Shown: in pieces, positions 24,230-36,045 of the stretch
Position numbering within the stretch: the stretch's first letter is position 1
How the letters are laid out: every line of letters starts with the position of its first letter
NCBI GenBank assembly: GCA_017354895.1
Contig: CP071494.1
Coordinates: forward strand, 1,736,001-1,800,000
Reading direction: 5' to 3'
From: Podospora comata
Lineage: Eukaryota; Ascomycota; Sordariomycetes; Sordariales; Podosporaceae
Length of the DNA stretch: 64,000 nucleotides
Notes under the pieces: generated by a model
What the model was told of the DNA's origin: nothing
The model's input: only the letters and a program-made list of their open reading frames with translations
The model's database searches: none
Program-made: the position numbers and the translations under genes

Positions 24230-24830
24230 ACTTTGTGGGTTGGGGGGTTGATCTAGATTCTAGAACCCATGTTGTCAGTAAAGAGCAGCGAGCTTGGGTA
24301 GACTGAACTCATATTGACTGGTAGACACATAGACTGGCTTAACTCCATGCTCATCCACCGTTATCCCACGTGGAGGGAGTGAAGCTTCGGATTCTTTATA
24401 CCCTTATGACCTCAACCAGCTCACCACCCCCCTAGTTACATATGGCTTGGCTAGAATGATCCAGAAACGTGGTCAGCACTTCAACTGGTAGAGTGTAGCT
24501 TTCGTAAGCTTTGCTTCGTCAATGGCATCCCACATGGAGGGAGTGAAAGGCATAGATCTAACATCTGATATAGTAATATCTGGTCCACCTGTTCACCGTT
24601 TTTAGTCAGAGTTTGCTTGGCACAACCCCCAAGACTTCACCAACTGCTACACAAGTAGTCAGTAGATATATGTGGAATTGTAGATTGTTCCACGTGGAAC
24701 AGATAAATCCCACACATCACCTCATGAGCTGTCATAACGAGCTTGGCTAATCTACTGACTCATAAACTACTAACACACCAGTAAGCAACAGGTGGGTCTG
24801 GGGCTCTTTACGACATTGTTCCAAGCCTTC
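24230..24830. repeat. Degenerate repeat zone with CACGTG palindrome
   Basis: A 21-bp direct repeat starting ATCCCAC occurs at 24363-24383 and 24527-24547 with one mismatch (CACGTGG versus CACATGG, a G-to-A change). The phrase GAGCTTGG(G/C)TA recurs near 24288 and 24740. At 24686-24701 lies the perfect 16-bp palindrome TGTTCCACGTGGAACA. It looks like an eroded repeat element, but no terminal repeats or coding remnant are visible. Confidence 0.45.
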
Positions 24831-26146
24831 AAGTGAATGCCTCAACACCAGGGCTGAAGTTCGCGCCCTTCTCGGTGACGAGACAAGCCCGGAAAACCCG
24901 AATAGCACGTAACAAGGGATCCTGGGTATCGCAGTTGCCAAGCCTGCCTTGTGTTGTGACTGCTTAGTAAAACTTCTTTGGAAAAGGAGTAGATGAGAGA
25001 GTACCACCCTCGCTTGGGTCTTCTAAGCTTCAAGTGTGATGATATAGCGCGTTGTAGACGTAGAAAAAAGGTTGTGCCACTGGTGAATCTTCCCTGCTCA
25101 TTGATCATTGCAGTCACGATGGATCGAAGTCTGAAGACGACACGCAGTAGAACGCGTGCCATCTTTGTCACAACAGCTTCTTTGCCTGATCATCATGAAT
25201 TCACTTGAATACTGAGAGGAAAGCTCCAGGCCTTTGGTCTTTAAACAAGGAAATACCAATAAGTCGCGGTGTGATTTACGTTGACATTTTCACAAGTAGA
25301 AACGCATCAACAGATTTAGAGTTGGAGCGTGAATTATTGGTTCCCTTCCCTATTTATTCCTGATTAAAAAGTGTTTCTATGATTTTGAGAGCGAGAGAGA
25401 GTGAGAGAGAGAGCAAGCAGCCGGCACCTGGCCACGGCATTGTGTCTGTGTCAGAGACTGTGTGTGAGAGAGATATCTTGTGAGCGGAAATCTGTTTGAC
25501 CCGAGAAGAAAACTTGATCTCCTCCTTTCTCTTGAGCTTGATTCTTTTCATGTTATTAATTCCTACTCCCCTAGCAACCAGGTTTTCTCTCAAAATATTT
25601 GAAACAAAAACATGGCCATGAGAGAGAAAAGAGCAACGAAGAAAGAACCAACAGTCAGAGTATGTGTAGTATCTCTGCAAAGACAGTTTTTCCCCCCCTC
25701 ACCCCCTTCCCTGCCTTCCCCACAACATTTCGCCTTGTGTGTGATAATAAAAAAGAGATTCGGTCGGATGATTGTGAGTATGCGAGAGTTGTCTGCGTGT
25801 GTGTGGCGGTGCTTCGTTGTCGATGTGTGTGCGAAAAATGAAGAGCTGTGAAAGACAAAAGAAAACAGACGAGAGAGGCCAACAACAACAAAAAATAATA
25901 ACAAGCAGCGGTGAACGGTAACACCTGATAGATAAATACAACTGCTGAATGCGCCTGAAGCAAAACAAAAATCGTCTCGTCATTAGTCGGCCCTGGCTTC
26001 TCGCGGAACAAGTGTGTCGAATAGAGGATGGTGATAATGCCTGATGGTGGTGGTAGGGACTGGAAGAAGTGATACCAAAAGGTGCAGCCACAGAGACGGT
26101 CTGTAGAGTGAGCCATATGGTGGATTGTTTGAGACTGCCATGACTG

Positions 26147-27913
26147 CTACATGACAATGCAACAGCCGCAACCACCCTTCTTTGGTGCTGGATCCTCCTC
26201 AGGGGGTTCCGGTACCTTGACTATCGACGACGGCTGAGGCTGGGTCTGTGGTTGTGGTCCTGGCGTCCGTGGGCTTGGTAGAGGACTCATGGTTGGTTTG
26301 TCTGAGATCTTGGGCATTGTTGAATATGAGCTCGCTCTTCCTCCAAGCGTAGGGCTCCTCACTTCTGGCCTTAACGGCCAGTCACCCTGCTCCTCATCCT
26401 GCGCTTCCTTTTCAGGATCCCTCTCCTCTTGTCCCGCGATGTTCTCTGGAGGTTTCAAGAACCCTTCGTCGGTGAGTGGCCTAAACTCTCTGTCGTAGAC
26501 ATTTCCAAACTTGCCCTCTCGTTCCATCCTCTCTTGAGCTAACCGCTTGGCTACGGTTGGCAAGAGTTGTTGGTCCGGAGGCAAGCGAGGATCAGGCCGG
26601 TACGCAGAGATCATCCAGGGTGGTTCTCCTTCCATCGGCTTGCTACTGCTGGAAAACTCCCTCTCAGCAGACCTCGTGGATGGCCGTGTCCCGCTACTAG
26701 TCGAGTCCTTACTAGGCCCACCTCTTGTCTTGGGACGTCCGGCAGCCCCATTCGCAGCCTTTGGTTTTCTAATCCCGGCAGGCTTCTTGGGAGATGGATC
26801 GGTTCTCTTGTTCGGTTGGCTAGTGGATTGAGCAATCCCCTCGCTCGGTGTCAGTTTGCCAAGCGAGGTTGCGTTACTACCGCTTCTGCCTCGGGTTCTG
26901 GAGTAAGATATCGAGTCCTCGCCGGGACTACCGTCACGTTTCCTGGCCAAGAGAGTGTCTCGTTCGATATGCTCGCTGGGAATGGGCACCGGGCTGACCT
27001 TTGCCACGGGAATTTTCGAAGTGTTTTTGCCGCTACCCGTCGACACCCAATATCCGTCACCCTCTTCCACAATTTCCTCTGGACGTCTAAGATCCCAACT
27101 AGGAATCGCGTTGAAATCTGGAGTCTTGGGTTCTGTCGTCGTTGCCCCCGAGTTTTTCCTAGATCTCGAGGCATTATCCGTACCACCAATCGACCTCCCC
27201 GAGCCGTTCAGCTTGTCCTGACTCTGATCCCTCCGTGTCCTGTTTTGACTCTTCGACCTTGCCCTGTCCCTTTGGCGTGGCAAAAAGATACCAGCAGCTT
27301 GCAACTCTTCACTTTCAATCCGAGCCAACTTGTCCCGATGAATCCATTTCGAATTGTCCTCTTGTCCTATCGGCGGCGTGCTGTCCCTCGGCCCCGTTCT
27401 CTGCAAACCATCGGTTCCATTCCCTCTCGTGTCGCTATCAAATGCTTCCGTGCTCTCCAGAGAGCTGGGTTGGTCCTGAATACTCCGGGGTTTCGATTGC
27501 TTGTGGTGGTTTTGGGTGGCATAAGCAGTCATATCGGAACCAGCGTCTCCGTTGGCGTACTTTCGCGAAATCGAGTCTAGGCCCGTGGCGGTAGAGTGCA
27601 GAGTAGAATTACCATTCTGAGGGGCCAGTGGCTGTCGGTGGGATGAGTAGGCGTTTTCGTCATGTACAAGCCGCTTGCCGTCGTGAAGGTCGTTCTGTAG
27701 TGGGACGCGAGTGTTAGAAAAGAGCGCTTTCCCTCAAGGTAAGGGAGGCAGGGGACAGGGAAGTTGGGAGGAAGGCACGTCTCCGCTTGAAAATGCTGTC
27801 GATGGTTTTGTTCTTACCTCTGCTTCGTCCGGCACAGCAAGGTCCCACGGATAGCCAGTGTCATGGGCAGCAGAAGGTGAGAATCCCGTCGTCGTCTGCG
27901 ACACTGCCGCCAT
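26147..27913 (-). CDS. Disordered protein with Ras-like CaaX tail, function unknown
   Basis: Exons 27913-27818 and 27694-26147 join in phase 0 to 547 residues; the 123-bp intron has GTAAGA and CACTACAG ends. The start gives MAAVSQTTTGFSPSAAHDTG; an internal ATG at 27532 would lose the first exon and about 54 further residues. Almost the whole chain is low-complexity, rich in Ser, Pro, Arg, Lys and Asp, without a fold I recognise. A short ordered-looking block, GEPPWMISAYRPDPRLPPDQQLLPTVAKR (cut here), is followed by YDREFRPL. The C-terminus is GGCGCCIVM: CIVM is a farnesylation CaaX box and the two cysteines before it are likely palmitoylation sites, as in Ras. It is therefore probably anchored to a membrane. 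Divergent from the metallophosphoesterase. Confidence 0.82.
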
Positions 27914-29323
27914 ATTTGTCACCGACAAAGACAACTCAACCGACGGTTGGCGACGGCGACAAACCAGTCGTCGACTGTTCGGCAGGAAATTACGGGGCAG
28001 GTGCGGCGGCAGCGAACCCAAACCACCGGGCCAAAAACTTGGCCTATCTTTTTTTGATCCGGAAACAGAAAGAAAAGTGTAGATTGTGTAGGCCGTTGAA
28101 GAGAGCACTTGACAGCTGCCGGCGCGGGTGTAATGGGCGTCGAGTGTATCACCGCGCCACCCAGCCTCTCCAACTTGGCCAACAGCGTCAAGTGCAGCGC
28201 AGATCGGAACTCCTCATGCGGCTGTTTCCGATGTTCTAGATGCTGTCGTCGCGGATCGGGTTGATCGATTCAATCGGCGCGGTCGGCGGTAATGTTTGCG
28301 CGTGATGGTCGTGACAAAGGAAAAGGGCGGAAGCGCAGGCAGACGATGCGGAGGTCGTGTGGTTGCTTGGAAGATGGTCTTGGTGTTGTGTGATTTGTCG
28401 TGGGTGTCCTGGGCTGCCTTCCACGGAGCACCACTCACTTCAACCTTTGACGAAACGAGCTACCGGGATCTAAACTTTTTTGAGGAGCCTGGCGTCTGCG
28501 GGTCTCGGAATTTGGATTCTCCCCCCCTTGGCCCTGTTCCTATTCAACGTCGGCGTGGCTACCTTTGACAGATCAACGGGGTCAGTGTTCGATAGTTGTC
28601 GTCGTCTGATTAAAGCAGCGGAGCGAGCAATGTGCCCGAGTGGAAACAAGAGAATGGACGGATGCGATGCGCTCCAAAGACAAAAAAAGAGGGGCATGGA
28701 ACCAATCCACGAGCAGTCTTGGGTCCAGCGGCATCAACAAACTGACGGGTTGACGTTGACGTGAACTGTCAAACGAACATCAACAGCATGGACCGTCCGT
28801 CGCGTGGTGCAAGTATCAATTGACAATTTCCTCTAGGCACTGCCATTCCCTTGGGCCATCCAGGGGTAAACTCGTCCCAAGGTCGCATTTGCTGGAGAAG
28901 GGTCCCAAGCGAAAAGGAGTCTCATTAATCTTCTTTTGTGATGCCATTGGTCAATTCCACCCATGGTCCGTGCCGATTGCCTCATTCACTCATTCATTTC
29001 TCGTCTTGGGGCTCGACTGGGACGGTAATGTCCGCCAAGTCAAGCATCGCCGTTCCTTTTTGCCTTGTTCTCGACAGCTTCAACATCATGTGATTGATTG
29101 TCTTTCATGCCATTTTCAGAATCATCGAATTTGCCATTCTTGCGGTTAAACGGTACATGGGAGCGTTGAAAAGCTCTTGCCTTGCCTATCAATCCAAACT
29201 TTATTCACAAGCGAGATTCAACTTCATTGATTGCTCTCTCTTTCTGTCACTTGACCCCGGCTTCCAGGTTCATACAAGCAGCCTCGCCCTGCTTGGCCAC
29301 ATCCGCACAGAGCAAACAATATC
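27914..29323. other. Divergent promoter region
   Basis: About 1.4 kb between the divergent CaaX-protein and metallophosphoesterase genes. No gene recognised; it should carry both leaders. Confidence 0.55.
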
Positions 29324-30647
29324 ATGGCATGGTCTCAGTCTTTGCCCAGCCAAACTAGGCGTACTCGAATTGTTTGTATCAGCGATACTCATAATTCAAC
29401 TGTCAAGCTACCGAAAGGTGACGTGCTGATTCATGCTGGCGACTTGACGAACCATGGTAGCTATTCAGAGGTAGCAAGACCGTTCCTTTTGTTGAATCTT
29501 CAACAGCACCATTTATGGTTTGCTAACGGTGCCTTCTAGCTTTCCAAAACAGTGCAGTGGTTAGAAAAGGTCGACTTTGAAGTCAAGATTGTGATTGCCG
29601 GTGAGAATTGACAGCCACGACGACTGCATTTCTCTTGCATCAAGGCTAATTCTGTCAGGAAACCATGATATAACACTGGATCAAGGCTTCTATCAAGATC
29701 ATGGGCAAAGCTTCCACAACAAGAAACCCCAGAACACGGCTGAGTGTCTCAAGCTTTTGACATCGAGCCCTACCATCACATACCTGTGTCATAGCTCCAC
29801 GAGAATCCGGCTTACCAACCCCAAAGGACCAAGAACCGAATTCAATGTCTTTGGCTCTCCCTACAGTCCCAAGAACGGTCTGTGGGCATTCGGATACGAT
29901 GGCAACGGCGTGGAGCCAGATCCTTCGGGAACGCAAACATCTACAAACCTCGTCTCCCAAGAAGCAGTAAACCTTTGGTCAGAGATCCCACTTGATACCG
30001 ATATCCTGGTCACACATACACCACCACGAGGCAACTGCGATGCCACGCTTGGATGTCAATTTTTGAAGAAACGACTCTCGACAGTCCGCCCAAGACTTCA
30101 TGTTTGTGGCCATGTCCATCCGGGAAGGGGTGCTCAGCGAGTGCGATGGGAGCCGGAAAGGGATGAATTTGCCAAGGAGCAATATCATGAAGCCGGCGTG
30201 GAATACTGGGATGACCCCCACCCAGATATTCAGTCAGCCAAGCTCAGTCTGGTTGATTTGACCCCTCGTGGAGGCAACCGCGCCCTTGCCTTTGGCAACT
30301 CGGCCGAAACTACCACGAATGTATCAGGAGGCAGCCCACGTGATGGTCTGCTCCGAGCACCGTCTGTCTCATGCACCCCATCATCCCGACAGGATCCCGA
30401 GTGTCGGGTCTCGGATGGTCAGCCCCGTGGCCTTGGTCCTGGTCCTGGGCTGGGCCCCGGGCTCCCCACCTTGGATGACGTCCAGCCTCTAACGTCCAAA
30501 AGCCGAGAGTTGAACTCCAGTCGCACGGGTCGACGCGAGACTTGCGTAGTCAACTGTGCTATCGTGGCAACGAACTGGCCTCACACGGGTGGCAGGAGAT
30601 ACAACAAGCCAATTGTCGTTGATGTGGATCTGCCTGTATGGACGTAG
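29324..30647 (+). CDS. Calcineurin-like metallophosphoesterase (MPPED-like)
   Basis: Exons 29324-29470, 29540-29600 and 29659-30647 give 398 residues; introns are 69 and 58 bp. The dinuclear-metal motifs appear in order: ISDTHN (residues 19-24), HAGDLTNHG (about 38-45), GNHD (70-73, formed across the second splice), THTPPRG and CGHVHPGRG. This layout is that of class III metallophosphoesterases related to animal MPPED1/2 (239AB), which act on nucleotide phosphodiesters. The conserved end (NCAIVATNWPHTGG, then PIVVDVDLPVW) is separated from the HVH motif by a long Ser/Pro/Gly-rich insert with a GPGPGLGPGL run, so the domain is interrupted by a disordered linker. Substrate unknown; no targeting signal seen. 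Confidence 0.9.
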
Positions 30648-33600
30648 TTCCAGGACTCGGCATACTGCCAGCCTACGGCGAATAGAGCGGATTCCATTCC
30701 TTGAGAGATCCCTCTCCGTGACTATTTGGGTAGCTACGTGTGGTCTCATCGACAGACAGCTGGCTTGGGACCCGTTGAAACGCCGACTACGGCCACCATG
30801 ATGGAGCATCACTGAAGATCAATACAGACTCGATCCGACACTTGTTGCTCCACCCAACAAGCTGCTCGGCCCGCTCTATGAACCAACAACCGCATGGCTA
30901 TGAATCCGATACGCTACCGTCTTGCCCGTCCAGGTTCCTGCCGTTGCTCCCCACAGAACCAAGTGTGCTCAACGTGGCATGCTTGGGACAACATCTCCAT
31001 AGTCCAGCCCATATGTGGACTTTGGAAGCATGGAGGAAGATGTCAACCTCGACATCATGACGAATCTACGATAGTTGTCACTGAACGACTGGGACACATT
31101 CACAGCTAAAACCACGCCGACGAGCGTACGTGCATATATCCAAATAGGCAACGTCTCATGTGACGTTTTGGTATGTTTTTTATCAACTGTGACGTTTTGC
31201 AAGCTGTTGACCGAGCGAGGCAGGGCTCGGTCAGATTCATCTCCTTCTACTCCGTACAAGGAATGAATGGAGTAGTTCTCAAGTGGAGTCTTGTTCGTTG
31301 CTCTTCAACCCGGCTATGTTCCGATATCTGAGAGGCCAGACATAGGCAAGCCTCAGCAGGCGAACTGGCTTGCTAAGATCAACGTCTCCTTGAGCGTGGC
31401 ACATGCCTCGAACCCGGGGATCCGCAGCCTGACCCCAGAATTCACAAGCGGGCTGAACATCAGATATCCCCGTCAGCAACGGCCCGCATAGCGTTTCCGC
31501 TTTTACCCCAGCTTGCAGCCGTCACTGCCTCGTGAGATCCAGGCTTGAGGTTGTCGGCAGGTCACGAGCTCAGAGGCTCACGAGTGCAGGCACACGAGCC
31601 AATAAGCGCTGGCCAAGGCCAGCTGCGGTCTCGGCTGCGTGCTCTCTCTTCTTTGCCAATTGCGGAGAAACATACTGCAGAGGGAGAAGCAACGGCGGTG
31701 CTAATCGGAAAGAAAGCGAGAGCCGCAGGAGTCTGGAGGGGCACAAGACCGCGAGCTGTCCCATGTGGCACCTAGACGAGCGCTTCTGCATCTTTTTGGG
31801 ACCAGTCATCCAGTGCTCGCCATGGCAACAGTGGTCAGATGGTGGGGATGAGGCCGCGGAGAGCATTAACGTCTGATGCTCCAGCTCCTGCACGATAGTT
31901 GCGTTATTTGTCGTGGGGGACCATTGCAGTCCAATGGGGCTTTCCAAGAACGCTATGCTGCACATGTGCCTCGGGAACCAGACCAAGACGCATTGTACAC
32001 GAGGATACCAGAAATGCTGAGCTGGGAGGCTGCTGACAGATGTGCAGTACACAGCCTGCCCATCAACATCACAATTGGCAGCAAATATCGAACTCATGGT
32101 TGGTTCTCACCGCCATGAGGTCAACGGACGCACGGCATATCGACGCTCCATTAGCAGTCAGCCTGACCGCCCAAAACGTTCCGTGCTTCCCGTACCGGAC
32201 TATGCTCTCACCATTGGGGTGACACAAAGTCTTTCGGTAAGGGATCTCACCCGCGTCGAGGTTTATTCGGTGTCAGCTCCCTGAAGTTAAGGTCCTTACC
32301 TAACAAGGGTGTTTTGCTTGGTCAAAAGAGCGGGCATGGGCATGGGGAGGAGGGAGGGGTAAAGTCGCGCGGGCTTGGCGGGGTAAGTTCACACTTCCCC
32401 ATGCTGACTCGTCACAGGAGCTGTCGGTCTCCTGAGCGCTGCAGAAGCTCCAACAAGTCTCAAAAGCGGCCACCGGAAGAGACAGTGTCTCTCTTTGGGG
32501 AACCAGATCTACCTCGTATGTACCTCTCCGGGACACTGGGCAGGCCGAAACACAGCAGATGACATTCTTGGGAGGGATATCAGTGCTTAGAGTGTTACAC
32601 CTATGACCGCATTGCTGTGCAAAAAAAAAAAAAAAAAGCAGGATCTGGGCGAATCTTGATATGTTCATCCACACATGACAGCTCAGGACGGAATCCTGTC
32701 AAGCCTCATAGCTCAGGCACCAAAACCTCTCTCCAAGCCGCAGTGTCCGATCGACTGGCGCTCCCCCCGCGACCACCGAAACGGCCCACTTGGAATGCCG
32801 CTGCCATCTGCAGATTCCGGATTTTCAGGGGTCATGATTGGTAGCCAAGGCGCCTCCCACTGGGGTCTCGTTGTGTTTTGATAGCACACCACACACATCT
32901 CGATTGGCCGAAGCGTGGGTAGGTGTCAGTTTGGCGACAACCATCCAGTGAGGGGCACTGGCTCTGGATCGGATGGTCAGAAGCGGCCCTCCAACTCGCG
33001 TCATCAGCATCTGCTTGGCCCTTTCCTTGACCGGCCTGCCCCGAGTGGTGTCTTCGACTGTGAACTCCCGACGGCGAGAGGGTGGGTGGTGTGGGTGAGG
33101 TCCAAGTCGTGAGTGGTGTATGTATGGAGGTGAGCAGAACCTCGCGGTGTGAGGGAGGCACGAGAGGGAGTTATGTATGCACACACTCACCGCCTATCGG
33201 GTCCTTTGAAGCCAGCGCCCCGTACCTGCTTTCATGATGGCCTCTTTGGAAGACCGGCCATGGTTGGCTGTCAACAACTGGAGGTACGGATGTACATTGG
33301 TACACTACACATTCAACCCCCCGCGCCCAGCAAGAAACGAGCACGAGATGAGCGGAGAATGGTTGATGGAGTGTCTCAGCAGACTTGACTACTAACGTCG
33401 ATTTTTGCTTGATAAAACCGCAGCGATCACACGTACCGGCGGGACCTTGCCTTTGCGCGGCAGGTTTGCTGTCCAATCCTAACAAGGCACATCTACCAGC
33501 ACGGCTAATAGATACGGGTTTGCGCGACTGGCGCCGAATTCCCCAAGTCCTTTTTGATCTCCTCTCTGGCTGTAACGAGGGACAAAAATTTTTGACCGGA

Positions 33601-35632
33601 ACCAATTGGCTGAAGACCTGCTTAGTAGCACCGCTTAGCTTCTGGTTCGTCAATCCAAGCAACACGAAAGGAGGGGAGGGGGTTCCCTATCACTGCTTCA
33701 TGCCGGTTGTCTTGCCTCACACACGGTGGGGGGGACGCCTGCTGAGTGGGTGGTAACGGGCTGGGAACCGGCAGGCTCGGGCATTCAGTTTTTGTGACGG
33801 CTCGTCTTTTTGCATTTTCACTGCAGGGCATTCTCCATGGAAGAGGAGCAATTGGTTGGTGAGAGAGGAGCCCACAGACCTGCAGCCAAGTTGCCTCGCA
33901 TCCAGTCAAGCCAAGAAGGCACGATGCGCTGGCGCACTAGGTACTTACTTACTCACTACCACTGACTGGCCTAACCTTGATGGCTTCTCCGAAGCACACA
34001 AGATGCAGTTTTTTTCTGATATCGATGGGCTCTTTTGGGGACTTTTCTGCTTTCTGAGAGCAGGGGAAAGAAAGATGTGACAAGTCAACCGACAGCCCCG
34101 TTTCGTGTCGACGAGGAAGGTTGATAGCGGCAGTTGAAAGTTATGGGAGAGTGGGAGATCACCTATCAAGAACACCGCGATATCTGGGTTTTAAACCCAA
34201 AATTGAAGTCAGGCTCTCACGGGGCTCTTTTAGACAACAAAGAACATGCCATAGGATAAGGCGGCGGGGTGGGCTTGGTTTTGGTTTCAATGAAGCTATG
34301 GATGCGCCATACAGCTACCATGTCATTTGCCCCGCAGACGTGGAGTTTTGAGCTGTAAGCCAACAAGAAACCACACGCTGGCTGCTGAAGAATAATTTTT
34401 CTTCTGGCTAGCTCTGCTCGTGATCACTGGGTTGGGTGTTGTTCGATGGGCATCTGATTTTAGGAGAATGCGATCTAGCTTTGGGTTCTTCTGTATGCGT
34501 CACTGGACAGACAGGAAAAGGAGGTGGATATGTGTTGGCATGGCTGGTGATGGTGGTGCTGGCAGGTTAACGAACCCAAACCCCCCAAGACCAAGCAGCT
34601 CAGCCCAGCCCAGCCCAGCCCAGCCCACAGGGACAGGACAAGATATCAAATATTGCTTGCGTAGTTGCTTGCTCTGCTGCTTTGCTTGCTTGCTTATGTA
34701 TCTGTTATGTTATGCAGTCGAGGCTGATTCGTCGTTTGCTTTTGTGCTGTCGTTCATCGCCTCGCTTTTTACTTGGTTGGGGCGCATTGGATGAGAGAAA
34801 CTGAGGGCTAAGGACCGGGTACATTTCTCAAGATTTGAAGGGAAGGGAGAGATGAGTCTTGTGCAAACCAAGAGAAGGAAAAAAACAAAAAAGAAAATCC
34901 GGAAAGGACCCTCTCTCTCTGTTGCATTGAGTTTTATTGAGGGAATAAAAAGATAAAACAAACCTGGTGGTTGCCGGGGAGGATGCCGACTGAGGAGACT
35001 CACCGCTAGAACTACTGTTGTGTAGGATATGCTTGGGATGTGGGAGTTATCTGCAAGATGCAAGAGGGCTGCATAAAAGGTGAAACGAGCGCACTGCCGA
35101 CCGCTGGTTTGGCGATGTTGCTTTGGGGGAAAATCTCCTCTGACAAAGATTTAAACGGAGATTTTGATGGGCTGAAATGCATCACTTGGTGGAAGAGTTG
35201 ATCTGGAATAGCTCCATAAGAGGCGACGATAAACGGGATGAACATCATGACAAAGCGTAGTTGGGAAGGCATCGGTGTTAAGGTTATCGCCTCCAACGTG
35301 GAAATCCCGTCTGTCATCTGAAAATCTGTCTTTGTCATTTGCTCAGGCACTCAGGCACACACACGGGAATCTTTCAAGCACCGGGTCTGGGTCTGGTCTG
35401 GTCAGGCCTCGGAGAGTTTGCCACTTTTCAGGAGAAATATAACTTCTCGGCCACTTGTTGAGAAGGGGCTTGGGCTTCGAGGGAAATGGGATTCAATGTG
35501 TCATTTGGATCCCGAACAGTATGATTCATTCATAGGAATTTGCAAAGAGGCAAAGAAGTTCCCAGTGTAGTGAAAGGGGGCAAAATTTTTGGAAGTGTTG
35601 GACAAAAATGCGTATGCCTTTGCCTCAGTGCC
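30648..35632. other. Long gene-poor region
   Basis: About 5 kb with no gene I can support. Features are simple: 18 A near 32619-32636, a five-copy CAGCC tract at 34601-34626 and CT-rich stretches. Open frames of up to 175 codons lack domains and consistent splice partners. Confidence 0.5.
34601..34626 (+). repeat. CAGCC pentanucleotide repeat
   Basis: Five tandem copies of CAGCC in non-coding sequence. Confidence 0.8.
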
Positions 35633-36045
35633 TCAGCGGTGACAGGGAAAGGGAAGTTGAGGAGGCCGCTCCGGGCGGTTGTTAGTAGCCCGTTTTCCGG
35701 CAGACCCGTTGCCCGTTCGTGCCCGTTGGTTGGGCGGGTTTGGTGGTGGCGGAGAGGCTGGATTGTTGTTCGAGGGTCGGGCGATAGGTAGCTGGGTAGG
35801 GATTCCTCCGAGGAACTTCTTGAGCGCCTTCGGAGAGACCTAGATGAGGTCAAGTGTTCGTTGCCTCGCGTTCTCGGTGCTGTGCTGCTTAGTCTTACAC
35901 GAAAGGAGCTGAGGATTGTGCTGATCTGAGGAGGCTTGGACCTTGGGCTTGGGGGAATATTATGTATGACAGTTCCAGAGTGAGGCCGTGGTGAACGCTG
36001 TGTTGTCTTTGAGAGAGGGCCGAGTCCCAACTGAGACAGGTGCAT
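35633..36045 (-). CDS. Possible small orphan protein (117 aa)
   Basis: Hand-spliced model. Exon 1, 36045-35899, encodes MHLSQLGLGPLSKTTQRSPR and ends ISTILSSFR; exon 2, 35839-35633, begins VSPKALKKFLGGIP and ends in TGA. The 59-bp intron has a GTAAGA donor, a CTTGACC branch motif and a CATCTAG acceptor, and the join is in phase 0. Exon 2 favours C- and G-ending codons at first, as real genes here do. The product is basic and rich in Pro, Asn and Arg, with one short helical-looking stretch around the splice. No family recognised. The competing unspliced frame gives 171 residues of Ser/Arg/Pro-rich sequence. It could also be chance, so confidence is limited. Confidence 0.35.

Larger units (their letters stand above)
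20252..26146. other. Long gene-poor region with degenerate repeats
   Basis: About 5.9 kb without a convincing gene. Open frames up to 147 codons occur but lack domains or splice partners. It contains an AT-rich island with three copies of a 13-bp motif (22385-22550), a run of 29 T (23686-23714), a degenerate repeat zone with a 16-bp palindrome (24230-24830) and GA-rich sequence near 25385-25480. It probably includes the 3' UTR of the CaaX protein gene. Confidence 0.5.

Noticed and set aside
26567-27580. 337-codon plus-strand frame
   Set aside because: Lies opposite the CaaX-tail protein, which has a clean spliced model and a meaningful C-terminus; the plus frame shows no motif.
31570-32097. 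175-codon minus-strand frame
   Set aside because: Cys/Ser/Leu-rich with no domain; overlapping frames on the other strand are equally long.
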